This document shows, piece after piece, positions 33,640 through 47,179 of a stretch of DNA of 64,000 bases. Each line of letters starts with the position of its first letter. Within the stretch, counting starts at the first letter, position 1. The stretch covers positions 86,492,001 through 86,556,000 of the forward strand of contig CM077597.1 in assembly GCA_039654915.1 (NCBI GenBank). The letters run 5' to 3'. The position numbers and the translations under genes are program-made. The notes below the pieces were generated by a model. That model was not told where the DNA came from and did no database searches. It worked only from the letters and a program-made list of their open reading frames with translations. This stretch comes from Aquilaria yunnanensis. Lineage: Eukaryota; Streptophyta; Magnoliopsida; Malvales; Thymelaeaceae.

Positions 33640-34498
33640 GAGCATCTCCAACAGCTTCCCCATTTTACAGTTTTTCTCCATTTTAGGGAATATGGGGCCA
33701 TTTTTCACTCCAAAAGTTTCTCTATCCTGCTCTCTAAAATGGGGAATGGGATGAAAGAGAAGATCTCATTCCCTATTTCTGCAGAAACTTCAAAAAATTT
33801 TGGGGAATGAAAAATAACATTCTCTCTTTCTTCTAAAGGTTATCTCATTTATTATTCACAACAATTAATTCATAATTTTATTTTCCTCAAAATTTTTTAT
33901 AGAAATATAAACTTTTTATATGAAAATGGTATCTTAAAGACTCTATTTTATAAATTTATTTTTTTTTAAAAAAAATATAGTACAAATTAATATGAATATT
34001 TTTAAGTCAGACTTTAGTTAAAAAAGTTAAAATAGTCATTTTTTGTGAAACAAATGTAGTAAATTTTTATATTTTGCACAATATTTAATTATCAACAATT
34101 ATTTCATTTTTTTTTCAAAATTTCTTATAGAATTATAATTTTTTTATGAAAATTGAACCTAAAGACTCTATTTTATAAACATAATTTTTAAAATTTTTTA
34201 TACTATAAATTAATATAAATATATTTAAGTCAAGTTTTAGTAAAAAAGGTAAAAGAGTCATTATTTGTAAAACGGAATGAGTAATTTTTTAAAAATTTTA
34301 ATACTATTTAACTATACAATAATTAATCTAGTCATTAATTTGAAGTTTCTTTAAATCCATAATATTTAATTGCTATGTAATAAGTACAAAATTCTACAAA
34401 ATAGGGAAGTTGTTGGAGTTAGAGCAAAAAAATTATAGAGATTTTACTTTTTGCTTCGCCATCTTATAGAAATTTTGGAGAAGCTGTTGGAGATGCCC
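33640..34498. mobile_element. PIF/Harbinger-type MITE (859 bp)
   Basis: Terminal inverted repeats GAGCATCTCCAACAGCTTC (left) and GGGCATCTCCAACAGCTTC (right, reverse complement) match except at the second base over the first 19 bases. They are flanked by a TAA target duplication at 33637-33639 and 34499-34501. Both features are typical of Harbinger/Tourist-like elements. The AT-rich interior has no transposase frame, so it is non-autonomous. Confidence 0.85.
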
Positions 34499-34803
34499 TA
34501 AGGGCACACGACATCACGAGTTTTTCCTTTCTAGAGAGCTCTATTTATACCCTGATAAGTAATAAGGAATTAGCCTTCTTCTAGGATTGAAAAACCATAA
34601 AACCACGTTATTTCCTTTGCACTTACTGCAAAAATTATTACTTTACCAGCACTTAAAAAATTGCTGAAATGATTATCAATCGTTGTTTATCTACAGTAAA
34701 CCAATTTGGTAATTAATATATTGTTATAATTTTGGAAAAATTACCTAGACCCCTTAACGTTTGTTGAAGTGATTATCAATCATTGTTTATCTACAGCAAA
34801 CAG

Positions 34804-35903
34804 GGTAAATTGAACCCGTTGCCCCTAATGTTTTATTATTGTCCTATTTTGGACCATAACCTCAAAACTTTACATGGGACGTCCTTAACCTTAATTTTTA
34901 TGTTTTGTGTTAGACCTTTAAAAGACGGAAAGTGTTAAAAATAACGAAGAGTGTTAAAATAACAGAAATAGCCATGTGGCATACCGGGTTGGGGCAGTTA
35001 GCCACGTGGCACAATGAATCACCAGCTATAAATGCTTGCAGTTGGCCACATCTGACATTTAAGGCCTATGTTACAAAAAAATGAAGAAATTTAGGGCCTA
35101 TACAGGGTTAATGCACATTTCTCCTTCCTCTTCCCTCCCTTGTTGCCTCCAGCCCTCCCCTGCCTCCTCTGGCCTTGGCTGATTAACTTGGATTACTGCA
35201 TGATTTCGTCCAATTTCAACCCTTGATTTCACCTTCCTCTATTTCACCCTTGATTTAGTTCGATTCCAAATTCCGATTTCTACTCTCCATTTCAACCCTT
35301 GATTTTACCCACACTTTTGTTCATTATTTGCCTATACCATCCTCGCTTTCAGTCATTGTTTGATCCCCTTACTGATTGTGCTTACCTCCTCAACCACCTC
35401 AATTTTGTTCTCCATCACTGCCTCCCAATGCATACTGGCCGACGAATAAAACCAGGGGAATGTTCATGCGATTTAGGGTTCGATTGCTGAGGGAGATGAG
35501 GGATGATGGTGGCTCGGGACTAGTGGATTCAATGGGGGATAGTGGTGTGGCGAAGCAAGGACGGGGACTTTGGGGAGCGATAGTCCAGGGTTTTGAGGGA
35601 AGGGAGAGGCAGTTAAGGAAAAATTAGGGTTTTGAGGAAGGAAAGCGAAAACTCAGGGACTTAGGTTTCTATTTACTTTTTATTCTTTTTTTCTTTCTTC
35701 ATTTTCCATGTTAGTGCCACCGTGGCAAATTGCCCATGCTAGCGTGCCACGTGGCTAATTCTGTCAATTGTAACACTTTTTGTCCGCAAAAGGTCTAAAA
35801 TAGAATAAAAAACTGATGTTGAGGACGTCTTATGCAAGATTTTGATGTTAAGGTTCAAAATAAGATAATAATAAAAGGTTAAGGGCCACGGGTGCAATTT
35901 ACC
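34804..35903. mobile_element. Mutator-like element with long TIRs (about 1.1 kb)
   Basis: The left arm from 34804 (GGTAAATTGAACCCG) and the reverse complement of the right arm ending at 35903 (GGTAAATTGCACCCG) stay alignable for about 190 bases, including shared CCACGTGGC sequences. An 8-of-9 match, AGCAAACAG (34795-34803) and AGCAAACCA (35907-35915), may be the target duplication. The centre (35100-35650) is less AT-rich and could be captured host sequence, but no domain is recognised. No transposase is present. Confidence 0.7.
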
Positions 35904-36289
35904 AATAGCAAACCAGTTTAGTAATTAATATATTGTTAAAAATTTGGCAAAATTACCTAGACCCCTAAGGTTTGGGCGAACCTACACTTGTATCTCCCAT
36001 TTTTCAGATACTTAGACTTTAAATAGGAGACACAAGTATAAGTTCATCCAAACCTTAAGGGAGATTAGGTAATTTTCCATATAACTTTCCACGTTTCTAA
36101 AAACATTTAGAAATTAGCTACATTCATGCACGTGGTTATATCTATCCTTGAAGATGATAGCCCAAATAATTTTGCGGACATAAATTATACTACTTATGAG
36201 TTGTGAACAAATTGACCTTTCTCTGGTCTGGACCCAACTTTGTCTTCATTATGTTTTAATACATAAATAATGTTGGATTTTAAAACTAT
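35904..36289. other. Intergenic, repeat of the sequence left of the Mutator-like element
   Basis: The stretch 35907-35980 resembles 34697-34770 (both contain 'gtaattaatatattgtta' and 'aaaattacctagacccct'), so the flank on this side matches DNA just outside the left TIR. No gene is seen. Confidence 0.5.
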
Positions 36290-36500
36290 GCTTGAGATTC
36301 GGTTAGCTTTACTATCATTTTTTTAAAATGCACTAATTTCATTTATTTAACTTTTCTTTAATCTGGAGTCAGTATCAATATATCATTTAATGAACCTTAA
36401 TGATGGATTCTCTTTTTATAATTGACTCATAACCAAAGTTAATGAAATAATGAACATTCATAAACAATAATTATAATAACAATAACAATTATAATCATAA
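36290..36500. repeat. Dispersed repeat, first copy
   Basis: Similar to 47180-47385, sharing 'ttataattgactcataacca', 'agttaatgaaata' and an AAT/AAC-rich tail. Nature unknown; possibly a MITE or LTR fragment. Confidence 0.55.
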
Positions 36501-36524
36501 TAATAACAAAAAGAGTACACATTA

Positions 36525-38650
36525 TTATTTTTTGTGACTCGGGCATAGCATGGCAAAATGTGCTGGGCCTGGGATAAGTTTCAGAGCCTCCTGCAACTCC
36601 ACCACCTTCAACTTCAGCTCCGAAGCAAGTCTTTCATTCACCACATTAGCCTCTTCCTCAAGCTTAAGGTCCTTCACAAGTGTTTCCTTAGCACTTAACT
36701 CACCAGCCAGTTCCGATTGAATGGGCCTAGTATTTTTGCGGTGGGCTTCAAGCTCGGACAAAAAAAAATCTTATCCCAAGCTACCCATTGTTCCCTTAAA
36801 CTTTAGGCAATGATGGCTTCTAGCAAAAACTTAAATTTTTCAGTAAATGGAAAGATGTATCAAAGTAGTAAAAGTAAACAAATGAGCATACCTGGAGAAG
36901 GCTGTAACCTATGCTCATGAGCTGACACCCTTCCAAACGAGGGGGATGAGCTAAAAACCAGCAATCCATAGGGGTCTTTAACCCCTCTAGGATACGATGG
37001 CAAATGTCAGACCGATCCTTAAGAACCCATTCACCAATCCTTACTGCCCACAATAGGTCAAAGACTTAGTTAGGCACCATCCCATTTAGCATTGAGTCTT
37101 TCTTCTACACCTGACACCATGTAAGGATCAAATTGTATGGCTAAAAACACTTGTCCAGCTTCAGCTCAAGAGGCCCCCCACAAACAGCTGGGATTTTCTC
37201 TGGAACGACCCCCGCTGGAATTCAAACGGGGGAAGGAAGCTATGTAGAAGGCAAATCCTTCGGAGGCCTCAGGGCCAACTTTTACTTTTTGGACACCATT
37301 GAGGCTTTGGCAGAAGGGTTCTCAGGTGACTTTGCGCACTTCTCCAAAGTTGGTAGATGAAAACACCCACAATCAGCAAAAAATGATCCAAGGTCTATAA
37401 AGCCAACATTGAAAAAGTGCTCAAATGATGCCCTACCACTACCTCCATTACGGGGGGCACCGTCTTCAGCAGGGCCAGAGGTGCTCTCCTTCTTACAAAC
37501 CAATTATTCCTCTAGAGAAGATTCGGGCAACTCCACTACTTTAAATGAGGGCTTGGACGAACCCTACAACAAGAACTATGCATGCAGGAAGAATGTTTAA
37601 CTTACGGGCATTCGCTAAGGCTTTAGCAATGCCTTTGTGCCTCTTCAAAAACTCCTTGGCGTGGCTGCTTATTTTTGCAGAAAGAACGATATGATTAGAT
37701 ATCATAACCATACACAAAGGCAAGGAAAAAATAATGTTTGGAATACTACTTCTTGGCTAGGGCTGCACTGGGCAGTAGCAGCAATCCCGAAGGCTTCAAC
37801 CAGCATTGCTTCCTGGCCCTCCTCCCAATTACAATGGTCCCTCATGCCCATATATGATTGGTGGGCCCTGTTGATCTCTGCCGACCTAAGGGTGGTCTAA
37901 TCTATTTCAATATAATGAATGAGGAACAACTCCAAAAAATTGATGTTCCCTACCATCTCCTCCAACCAGTGGACTAACCCGAGCAGCAAGTGATGGCCAT
38001 GCCCTCATATATGGGTAGCACCCCGACCAAGGCATACTACGTGGTTGTCCATGAACTCATAAGGGAACCCTCATTCTTGCTCCATCACTTTGAAGAAGAA
38101 GTGCTCCTTCCAACCTGATCATGTGTCCTTACAGGATACGAAGGCAAAAGACTTGTTCCTACCTCTGTTAATGGGGGCGATGTGGAAAAAGCTGGCATTT
38201 TTCTTTAGGTCCAACATATAAAACTGAAGGAAGACATCTAGTAGGGGAGATACCCCCGCCAACTTGTAGCAGATGATGAAGCCATTGATATGAACAAATG
38301 AGTTTGGCATAAACTACAAAGGCGAAACCTGGTAGTGCTCACAGATTTGCTCCATGAACAGATGAAGGGGTAAGCAGAGCCTCGCCTAGAGCTGGTCCAT
38401 GAAAATGGAAAGCACGTATTCCCTTTTGCTTCCTCCTACTATGCCCTCACCCTTAAGGGCCTTTGCACGGGAGAGGGCGGCAATAATGTCGTTTGGCCAA
38501 AAATATATGGCGAGGTCCGTCGCCAATGCCCCTTCATTGTACTAAGTTGAAACTCCCTTCATTATCCCAACATTAAGGAATAAGGGCATTTTTTAGGCTT
38601 CACCGGCGTTGGTGACAACCTCGAATGACAATTTCACATAAGCCATCTAG
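36525..38650 (-). pseudogene. Antisense extra ORF of a Tat/Retand-type element (Transposase_28-like)
   Basis: Minus-strand pieces read from 38640 down. LPLHLFMEQICEHY comes first, then MPNSFVHINGFIICYKLAGV with VFLQFYMLDLKK (38119-38310). GWKEHFFFKVMEQE follows near 38100. A coiled-coil C-terminus (ELAGELSAKETLVKDLKLEEE) lies at 36525-36761. This order matches the putative gypsy-type transposon domain (Pfam Transposase_28) found as an antisense ORF between pol and the 3' LTR of some Tat elements. Stops and frameshifts break it throughout. Function of the family is unknown. Placement directly left of a plus-strand LTR-like region supports the reading. Confidence 0.55.
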
Positions 38651-38989
38651 AAAAATTGGTAAGAACACATCAGCACTGCCGCCAACACAACTAGGTGTCG
38701 GAAGGATGAAAACCCAGAAAACCCACTACTCAAAGAAAATAAGAACAAGAGAATGTAAGACAAGAAGAAAAGACAAAAAAACCTACTACCTAAGCACACT
38801 AAGGAAGAATGAACACTGCAAGAAAGTGAAAAACTTTGGAAGAGAAACCCAGAGTACTCTGGCACCAATAACTCAAGAAACATGAAAGTAGTAGAACAAT
38901 CCAAATAGTGAAAGAGAGCAAAAACCCTCATGACATATAAAGGAAAACCTGCAACTTTTAGGTTTCCCCTAAAAAACTGCTAATTCGAA

Positions 38990-39700
38990 TGATTGGCTAA
39001 TCACTGGAGGACATGCGGCCACTAGCAGCTGCCAAGTTAGCCATGCCCAATCACTTCCCTCAATAGCATTTGATGGACATCTATTCACCTTTCTATCAGC
39101 TAATACACTTAACATGTGTTATAATCACATATGAGGGTTGCACAGGACAACGTGAAACGATGACATCCACTTAACTTCCCCTAAGAAGCTAACAGAAAAA
39201 TAAGGATCACATGCCTACCCTCAAATGGCATTGCCCGAATGCACTAAGGAAAAAAGAACCCTCAACCCATATTCTTTCTGAAGGAGATACCTATATGTAG
39301 GAAATGGGTTCAAGGGCCCAGATACGGACGACCAGAGAATAGGCCGTGCCTGGAAGCCTAGAAAGGCCCCAAAAGAAAGCCTTTCCTAGGAGGAAACTAC
39401 ATCCCACAAATACGAGATTGGCTTTAGGATTCCTATCCCTAGAACAAACTTCCCAAAGTTGCCTCAACTATATAAATCTCTCATCAATCCCAAGGTAAGG
39501 GATTAGGGCTCTCGTATCCTTCTCTCTACTACTCTCCACTAGAAAACTAACTTAAGCATTAGATGGTTTCCCCCGAGAATGCATCAAAGGGCTTTGACAC
39601 TTTCTTTAGACACAAGATTCAAATTCATTGCTCGCCGAGCTCTTGGGGGTCCAGCTTACCCAACCACATTCTCTATCAAAAACCATTGTACAAATGTTCT
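38990..39700 (+). mobile_element. LTR-like region of a Tat/Retand-type element (fragment)
   Basis: U3-like sequence with 'cataatcacatatgagg' and 'aggacaacgtgaaacgatgac', a TATATAAA box near 39470, and a downstream leader with 'gctctcgtatcc' and 'gaaaactaacttaagcatt' read like the LTR of a plus-strand Tat element. Exact ends, primer site and partner LTR were not found, so limits are approximate. Confidence 0.4.
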
Positions 39701-39704
39701 CTAC

Positions 39705-39795
39705 TATCTGTACAAGATTAAACAATTTCTATAAGCATTAACCCCACATAGCAGCAAATAGGGGAAAGTATTTATATTAATAACCTACCAATAAT
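39705..39795. repeat. Dispersed repeat, first copy (about 90 bp)
   Basis: Similar to 43985-44075: both contain 'tgtacaa(g/t)att', 'caatttctat'-like and 'ccacatag(c/t)ag(c/t)aa' segments ending in 'aacctacc'. Nature unknown. Confidence 0.55.
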
Positions 39796-40227
39796 ATATA
39801 AATCAAATTGATACAAACTGTTTGAATAAGTTTTTATTTTTTTTCCATTATGCATTATAATATAAAGTAATGTAGCACAATTAATAACAAAAATCTATAG
39901 AAATTTGTACTCTATATTAATAATTACTATAATATACTTTATTAAATTATATGAAATTCAATAAAGTTTTTCATCCATCAAATATACTATAATATACTAC
40001 TACGATATACTTTTGGTTCATCGAATTATATTGACTCGGGCATTTTGGTCCTTGTACTATGATTTGAGATGACTTGGTTATCAAAGTATTGAAATTTTGT
40101 ATATAATGAAAGAAAACAAAAATAAAAGAAAACAAAAAGGAGAAACTTTGAAAATGCAATATTTGAACTTTCATTCCATGTAGAATTAATAGCATTTAGA
40201 TGTTAATACTCTATCTACATACTAATA

Positions 40228-41374
40228 GGGTAAAATCCATTGAAGGTCCCTTAGCTTATTTTTTTGTCTCAAATGAGTACCCTACTTTAATGTTGTCATA
40301 GCAAAATAGCTCCTCCCTCTACCCCTCCACCTTTGGCCAACCACCTACTATCCACCGAGGCTTCCTTCGCTTCCGTCTCCAGTTGGATCACTCCTCAATT
40401 GTTTTATCTTTATGCTTCTAGATTCACCAAAAACAACCATTCGCATTCTTCATCCCGTTGAAACCATTTGTGTTCTTCATCTTGTCGCCACACCAACCTC
40501 TCGCTAGTAGATCTCTTTGCAATCATCGACCTCTCGCTGCCACGCCAATCTCTCATTGGTAGATCTCACCATCATCATTGGCTTATCACTGCCACATCAC
40601 ATCCTCTGTCAGTTGGATTTCTCCACTGTGTCACTGAGCCTCATCACTAATTGAGCCTCCAATTTCACTGGAGCTAGTGATTGGGTCGTCTCTTCACTTG
40701 TCGATGACTATTCCTTGTAATCTCTTCACTTGCTTGCCACGCCCTTTATGATTGGGTCGTCCTCTCGCATCAACGACGATAGAGAGGAAGATGAGTTGGG
40801 CTGTATTGGAGATTTAAAAATTTTGGGGGTTAAAATAATTTATTGAAAAAAATTTAGGTACAAAAATTGTAATTTTATATTTATTTTAATTTTAATTAAT
40901 GCCATACACCCCATCATATGTCAGTCGGATCTCTCCACCATGTCACTGAGCCTCATCACCAATTGAGCTTCCGATTTCACTGGAGCTGGTGATTGGGTCA
41001 TCTTTTTGCTCGTCGATGACTGTTCCTTGTCGTCTCTTCACTTGTTCACCTTGCCCTTTATGATTGGGTCATCCTCTCGCATCATCAACGATAGAGAGGA
41101 AGATGCGTTGGATTGTATTGGAGATTTAAAAATTTTGGGGGTTAAAATAATTGATTGAAAAAACTTTAAGTACAAAAATTGTAATTTTATATTTATTTTA
41201 ATTTTAATTAATGCCACATCAGCAAAATCTGTCCATTTTTACAGTGAAATGAATGGAAAACACCCAATTGGGACATGCAATAAGAGATAGGGTACTTCAA
41301 TAGGACAACCTGAAAGTAAGGTACTTGTTTGGGATAAGAAAAATAAGCTAAGGGACCTCTGATGGATTTTACCC
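40228..41374. mobile_element. Mutator-like element with long TIRs (about 1.15 kb)
   Basis: The left end GGGTAAAATCCATTGAAGG and the reverse complement of the right end GGGTAAAATCCATCAGAGG continue similar for about 60-90 bases. The flanks CATACTAATA (40218-40227) and CATAATAATA (41375-41384) differ at one position and fit a Mutator-type 9-10 bp target duplication. The interior holds a 312 bp direct duplication and no transposase, so it is non-autonomous. Confidence 0.75.
40598..41218. repeat. Tandem duplication, 312 bp period, inside the Mutator-like element
   Basis: Units at about 40598-40906 and 40910-41218 share 'gtcactgagcctcatcac', 'gatttaaaaattttgggggt' and 'cgatagagaggaagatg' blocks with scattered substitutions. 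Confidence 0.8.
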
Positions 41375-43291
41375 CATAATAATAACTATTACTCAAGTCA
41401 CTAAATATTTTCTAATAAAATTTTATGAAAAAAAATTCATGTATTTAATTTTTAAATATTAATGTACTATATTTAATTTTCCAAATTTTATATATTATTT
41501 TACAAAAAATTTTATTTTTTTAAAGCATAATTATCTAATCATATGCTGACTTATATTTCAAATTTATTTTACTTATCATATCTAATTTTTTTATTAATAT
41601 AATGCTTTAATTTTATTTATTTAATATTTCAAAAATGTCATATTTGTTGATCTTTTTGGGCTGGACCAAAAAATTTAGAAAAGAAATATAAAAAATGATA
41701 ATTGGATCGGACCCCTAATTGTAAAAAATATGGACCAACAATATGGGCCCATAACAATAACAATAGAAGGAAAACTTGACAATTGTATCAAGTCCAACGC
41801 CATAAGCCCATTACTTTTATAGCACACGCGGGCTATAATGAAAAATTAGAAAACCCTGGGGACCATGGGCAACTAATGTGGAAATTTAGGAGGAATAGAG
41901 CATCATTTACCTCCTTATGTAAACTCCCTAGCGCACCTGCCGTCATTTCTTCTCTTTTTTTTTTCGGTCATCGTTTTTTTCTCTCTCCAACGGCTTCTAT
42001 GAATCCCAATAGCCACTGTCTGCAACGGCCATTTACGACATCCCCTGCAACCAAGTACAACTAGATCTGAACGGCCTATCTTTGTTTTCATCTAGATTCA
42101 CTACTCGATGTTCTTTCTTTCTTTTTTTTTTTTTTTTTTTTCTATTTTACTCCTCCATCCGAAGTTATTTTCAATAAAAGGACAACTATGGTCTTTGGAA
42201 TGAGATGTGTTCAAGACAATGTACATATCCTCCTTTTTTTTTTTCTTTATTGTTTAGGTTATTTTCATGTGAGATTTTATATTTTGTTTCAGTTCTTCTT
42301 TGATTTTTACTTTGCTTCTGTTTTTATTTTTATTTAATTTTATGTTTTCTTTTCTTTTAATTTTTCTTGCATAATCTGTCTCAAGATCTTTCTGCCATTT
42401 CTGTTTCTTCTTTTATTTTTGTAATTTTCTTTTAGATCTATTTCTTCTCTATTCTACTTTTGTTTTTATTTTTCTCACACAATTTCTTTTATTTTTTTTT
42501 TATCTTCACTTCATTTACATTGTTTTCCCAAAATGATCTTTGCCTCATTCTATTTTGTCTCAATATTCTTTTCTATGATCTTTTCCTCGTTCCACCATCA
42601 GCCACAATTGAAACCGTTCTAGTAAAGGATAACAGTTCCTAAGAAATAACACATATTTTGTGCGATTGCATAGGAATAAACAGACAACAATTGTTTTACT
42701 TTGCAATGAAATTGTATTCACTATTCATAGCCAGTGGAGAAAGTATAAGTTTTATAGTATTGTTGTGTCCATGTGCATGGAAACTCGATTTCTGTTACTC
42801 TTTAATTTTGGTTGTCATTTGGCTTTTTTGTAATATTATATTTATAGCAAATATAAATACATATTTGTTAATTACATAGTAATATGCAATATTGGCTGTA
42901 ATTTTACGTGCAATAGCACTATAATTAGGAAAAAAATTTCTTAATTTTGGCTGTAATTTGAATTTTATCCTTTTCTGATTCGTTCTAACCTAAGTGTGTT
43001 CAAAATAGTGCATTATATTGGCTTTCCTTTTTCTAAATTGTTGATCGGCCATAAATGACCTAAATTTTCTTTTTTTCCATTTTTATCTTCAAAACTCAAA
43101 GTCAAACTATTAATGACCTAAATTTTCTCCTATAAAAGAGTATTCTTCACATATTGATAATGATGGATAAATTCAAAATATGACTTTTTGGATATGGAAA
43201 TTGAACTATGAAAAATTTAAAAAGTGTCACACGGCAATTTGTCATTAACTGAATTAATGAAAAGAGACAACACCCCTCTAAATGTGTCATG

Positions 43292-43292
<1 letters not shown>

Positions 43293-43324
<32 letters not shown>
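43293..43324. repeat. (TA)n microsatellite
   Basis: About 16 consecutive TA dinucleotides. Confidence 0.95.
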
Positions 43325-43327
<3 letters not shown>

Positions 43328-43984
43328 TAAATATCCGGCATTGTCAAAAGTTCGAAACACAAATGAAAAGTTATAGTAATTTTTTTTATTTTAAAATATT
43401 TATAAAAAAATAACATGAACTATAAAAATATTATATTTTGACTTCAACATTTTAAACAAGAAAGGAACTTAAAAAAAATATATGCACTAAGGTGGGGATA
43501 AAAAGGTTCTTATCCTATCAACTCACCTAAACAATATAAATTATTAGGATTGATATAAATCTATTAAAAATATTGTCAATGGGTTTTTGTTTTTCTATCA
43601 TAAATGATGTTTTACAATAATCTAGATAAAAAGAACAATCGATACAAATTTATACTTCTACTATATATCCAAAAAAATATAATATTATGCTATCAACTTC
43701 ACTAAAAAATATTTTTATCATAATAAACATATTAAGTTAACTTAAATTTAGATGAAACCCGATTATCCCATTCAAACTTCTCTTAAAACAAGGAAATAAC
43801 ATAACTTGTGTTGACACAAACATAAATAACTTGGTCAAATTGATAAAAATTGAATTTACATAAATCATCTTGAATAAAAATAAGGTAACTTTAAGTTTAT
43901 TAGAATAATGAAACCATTTGTAGACTGGTATTAAACTTGGCTTATCATAGAACAATTGTAATCATAAAAATGTTTTCTGTCACC

Positions 43985-44075
43985 TGTACAATATTAGGTA
44001 ATTTCTATGTGTACCATCTCCACATAGTAGTAAGTAGAGAAAGGTATTTATCTTGTTAACCTACCTGCCAAAAAA
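43985..44075. repeat. Dispersed repeat, second copy (about 90 bp)
   Basis: Partner of 39705-39795. Confidence 0.55.
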
Positions 44076-47000
44076 TAAAAAAAATGGATAAACACTACAT
44101 TTTAGTCTAGTCTTCAAAGTAAATGAAACTATAGAGTATGAAATAGTATCACACATGTTGTAAAAATTACTTGAAATGTTTTACACACAAACAAAAGGTA
44201 TTAATGGAGAAAATAAGATTACGAATTTCTGCAGAAATTCTATCTTGCAAAGATTCACTTTCATCCCTACTTATTTGAATTAAATTGAATAGAAAATGTT
44301 TTTTACAAATACTATATTTATGAAAATCACTTGCCCAAAATTTTAGTTAGTATACTTTTTTATGATCAATTACATATGTATCACTATTTTTTTCTTTATT
44401 TGACGCATGTAAAATGTCTATATATTTCAAATTCATGGTTGACTTACCCAATACAGAATAGCTTAAAAGTTTTAATGATGCATCTAATCAAAATACGTAG
44501 AGGATAGAAATTGTAACATAATTAATGGTGCGATTAAAGAAAATACACGACCACAAAATTTGCTTAGAGAAACCAACCATTTAGTGGCCAAATGGTTGCT
44601 AATTCAACTTTTTAGTGACTGAAACAAATGACCACAAAATGGTCACCAAAACCCTAGTCGCCAAGGGCTAGTGACTGTAGGCGACCGAATTGGAAACTGA
44701 CGCAAATGGTTGCTCAAACGATTGTTGGGTACCAAATTGAATTAAAAAAATTATTACAATAAATTCAAATCTACAATTCAAATTCAAAGTCAAATCCATT
44801 GAAATTTTGTGTTTTTCAATTTAAAAAGAATTAATAAGTTTTAGTGCCATCAAACTCCATCAAAATTGAGAGAGCTCAACCCTGTTCATTAATCATCAAT
44901 CCAAAACCACGCCTAGAAAATCAAGTTTGTCCAAAGAACACCACACCCAGAACATCAATCTAAAACAAAAAGAAAACGTAAAAGAAATAGTTAGTGATTG
45001 AACGGCCAACTCAAGATTTTATCAAAACTTAAAAGGAATTTGAAGATAGTTATTAAGGAAAAGATAAAGTGGAAGAAAAGCAATATGGAATGACATAATT
45101 ACTTGCTTGAGGGCCGTCGTCAATAGCGGCCAATAGTTGCTCCAGTGAGGCCATCACCGTAGGAACGATACATCGAGAAAGACCATCAACTCCTCTCCAA
45201 CTCATCGAACTCGAAAAGCCAAACTAATAACCGCAAAACACAAGATAAATGGTTAGAGAAATGAACTTTAACTGAAAATATTTAAAAATCTAAATGGAAT
45301 CTGATGATGGTTCTTCAGCATTTATTGAAACATCTATACTCCTTAATTATATCACATTTTATACACATCTAGTAGATAGATATTTTAACTATTATGGAAA
45401 TAAGTATAATTTGTCTCCTGAGATTTAAGTAAAATTACACTTTACCCCTCCTGTTATAAAAATATATACTTTGCACATGTCTCTTTTACATTGTCTTACA
45501 ATAACTTCTAAAAGGTAAATTTAGACTATACGATTGTTATCTTTTAATAATTTTAGTATGTATATTTCTTTTTTAGAGTTAAAGGGCATTTTAAGTTATC
45601 AGTTTTTTTGTAAAATAGTTTTTTTTAGAGTAAAGTTTAAATCAGGCGCGAATTGTGCATTTCTGCAATAGAAGAGGCAAAGAATACTCCCTAAAATTTA
45701 GGGGCAAATTGTAATAAACCTCACTAAAATGGATCGTTGCTTCCCAAAATAATTTTATTTTAGACAAATAAGCCCAAGAATACTAAAAGCAAGACCGTTC
45801 TTTAAAGCTCATCGAGGAATTTCTTTCTTTTTTTTTTTTTTGCGAAGTTCCTTTATGGACAGTCGACAACACCAAATCATTAATTGTTGGTTGGATTTCA
45901 ATTGTATTTCATTCATATAATTTAGGGTTACAAGGCCTTGGATATTTAAAAAAGTAATGATAAAAACCATAACTTGAAAAATATGAAAATCAATCATGCA
46001 ATGAAATTTTGTTAATTTCCATTTACACTTTAAATCGCAGTTTCTACGTCATATGCCTTAGCTTTTCCTTCTCTTGGTCATTTAAATTGCTGATCGACCT
46101 AGCAATAACCACCACTCTACATGCTCGGTGGCCAACTCCAGTTCTGGTCTTGCCCAAAAGTTTCCAGATATTGGTTTCTCTTCTGTAACTTGTCTTGGTT
46201 CACCATTGTGAACAAATGAGCATGCAATGGCCAATGTGATGCAAGGTCCAAACAACGCATAGGCCACACATGCCACTCTTTGTTGAATATACTGCAACTC
46301 TACTTTCATATCAGTGGCAAATTTTTGCTTGTATTTCCATCGAACCAATGTGAATTAAAGTCAGGATTAACATAATATACTATTTATACTACACAGTAAG
46401 ATATCAGCTTTTGAATATTGATTGAATGATTAATTGTCTTACCTTTTTGTTGGATCGAATACATATGGTAAATTAAACCGATGAGTCTGGTTTTTGTTTA
46501 TTGTAGTACATTTCTAGTGAAACTCGCCCTCAAAAAATTAAAAAAGGAAACATATATATGAAATTTGAATTCCTAAAAGTTTTAGTGAAATTCAATGCAT
46601 TTGAATCTGTGAATTGTGGAAAATTGTTGACATTTTTAATCACAAACATATCAAATTTGCATTTCTAATTAAAATTTAATTAGACTTGTATGGTAAATTC
46701 AACCGTTCCATCTTTAAAATTGGTAAATTAAACCGTTGACTTGTTTCAATCAAATTTAAGTCGTTAAATAAAGAAACATTTCAGAAAAGGAGTAGATGCC
46801 CTTAATTTTACCCGTCCAAATACAACTTTTATTTGCATAAAAAATAATCGAAGATTAGGATTTTTTTTTAACGCCCTTAAATGTGATGTTAATTAATTTG
46901 AATGATAATCTGTCAAATGTATTCCTTTCCAATTTTGTGTAAACAAATGAATAGTTTCCCATTTATATAAGCATGATAATAAACGGCGTTAAAGTTTCCA

Positions 47001-47179
47001 TTAGTCTTAATGAAAGGTACTTTTGGATTTCTACTTTTTTTTCTACAATACACGGTTAATTACTTCTTAAAAAAAAAATGACCACGTAGCAATCAATGGG
47101 TATCAACCAAGGAAAACACTAAAACCTCCCTAGATACTGTCCTAATATATATATAATTAGATTAGATTAGATTAGATTA

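Noticed and set aside
35299..35627. Open frames inside the first Mutator-like element as a captured gene
   Set aside because: No domain recognised and frames are short; kept only as a composition anomaly.
46082..46348. Possible small hydrophobic protein on the minus strand
   Set aside because: It starts with TTG, has no family match I recognise, and has no supporting promoter or neighbouring exon, so it is only mentioned in the intergenic entry.
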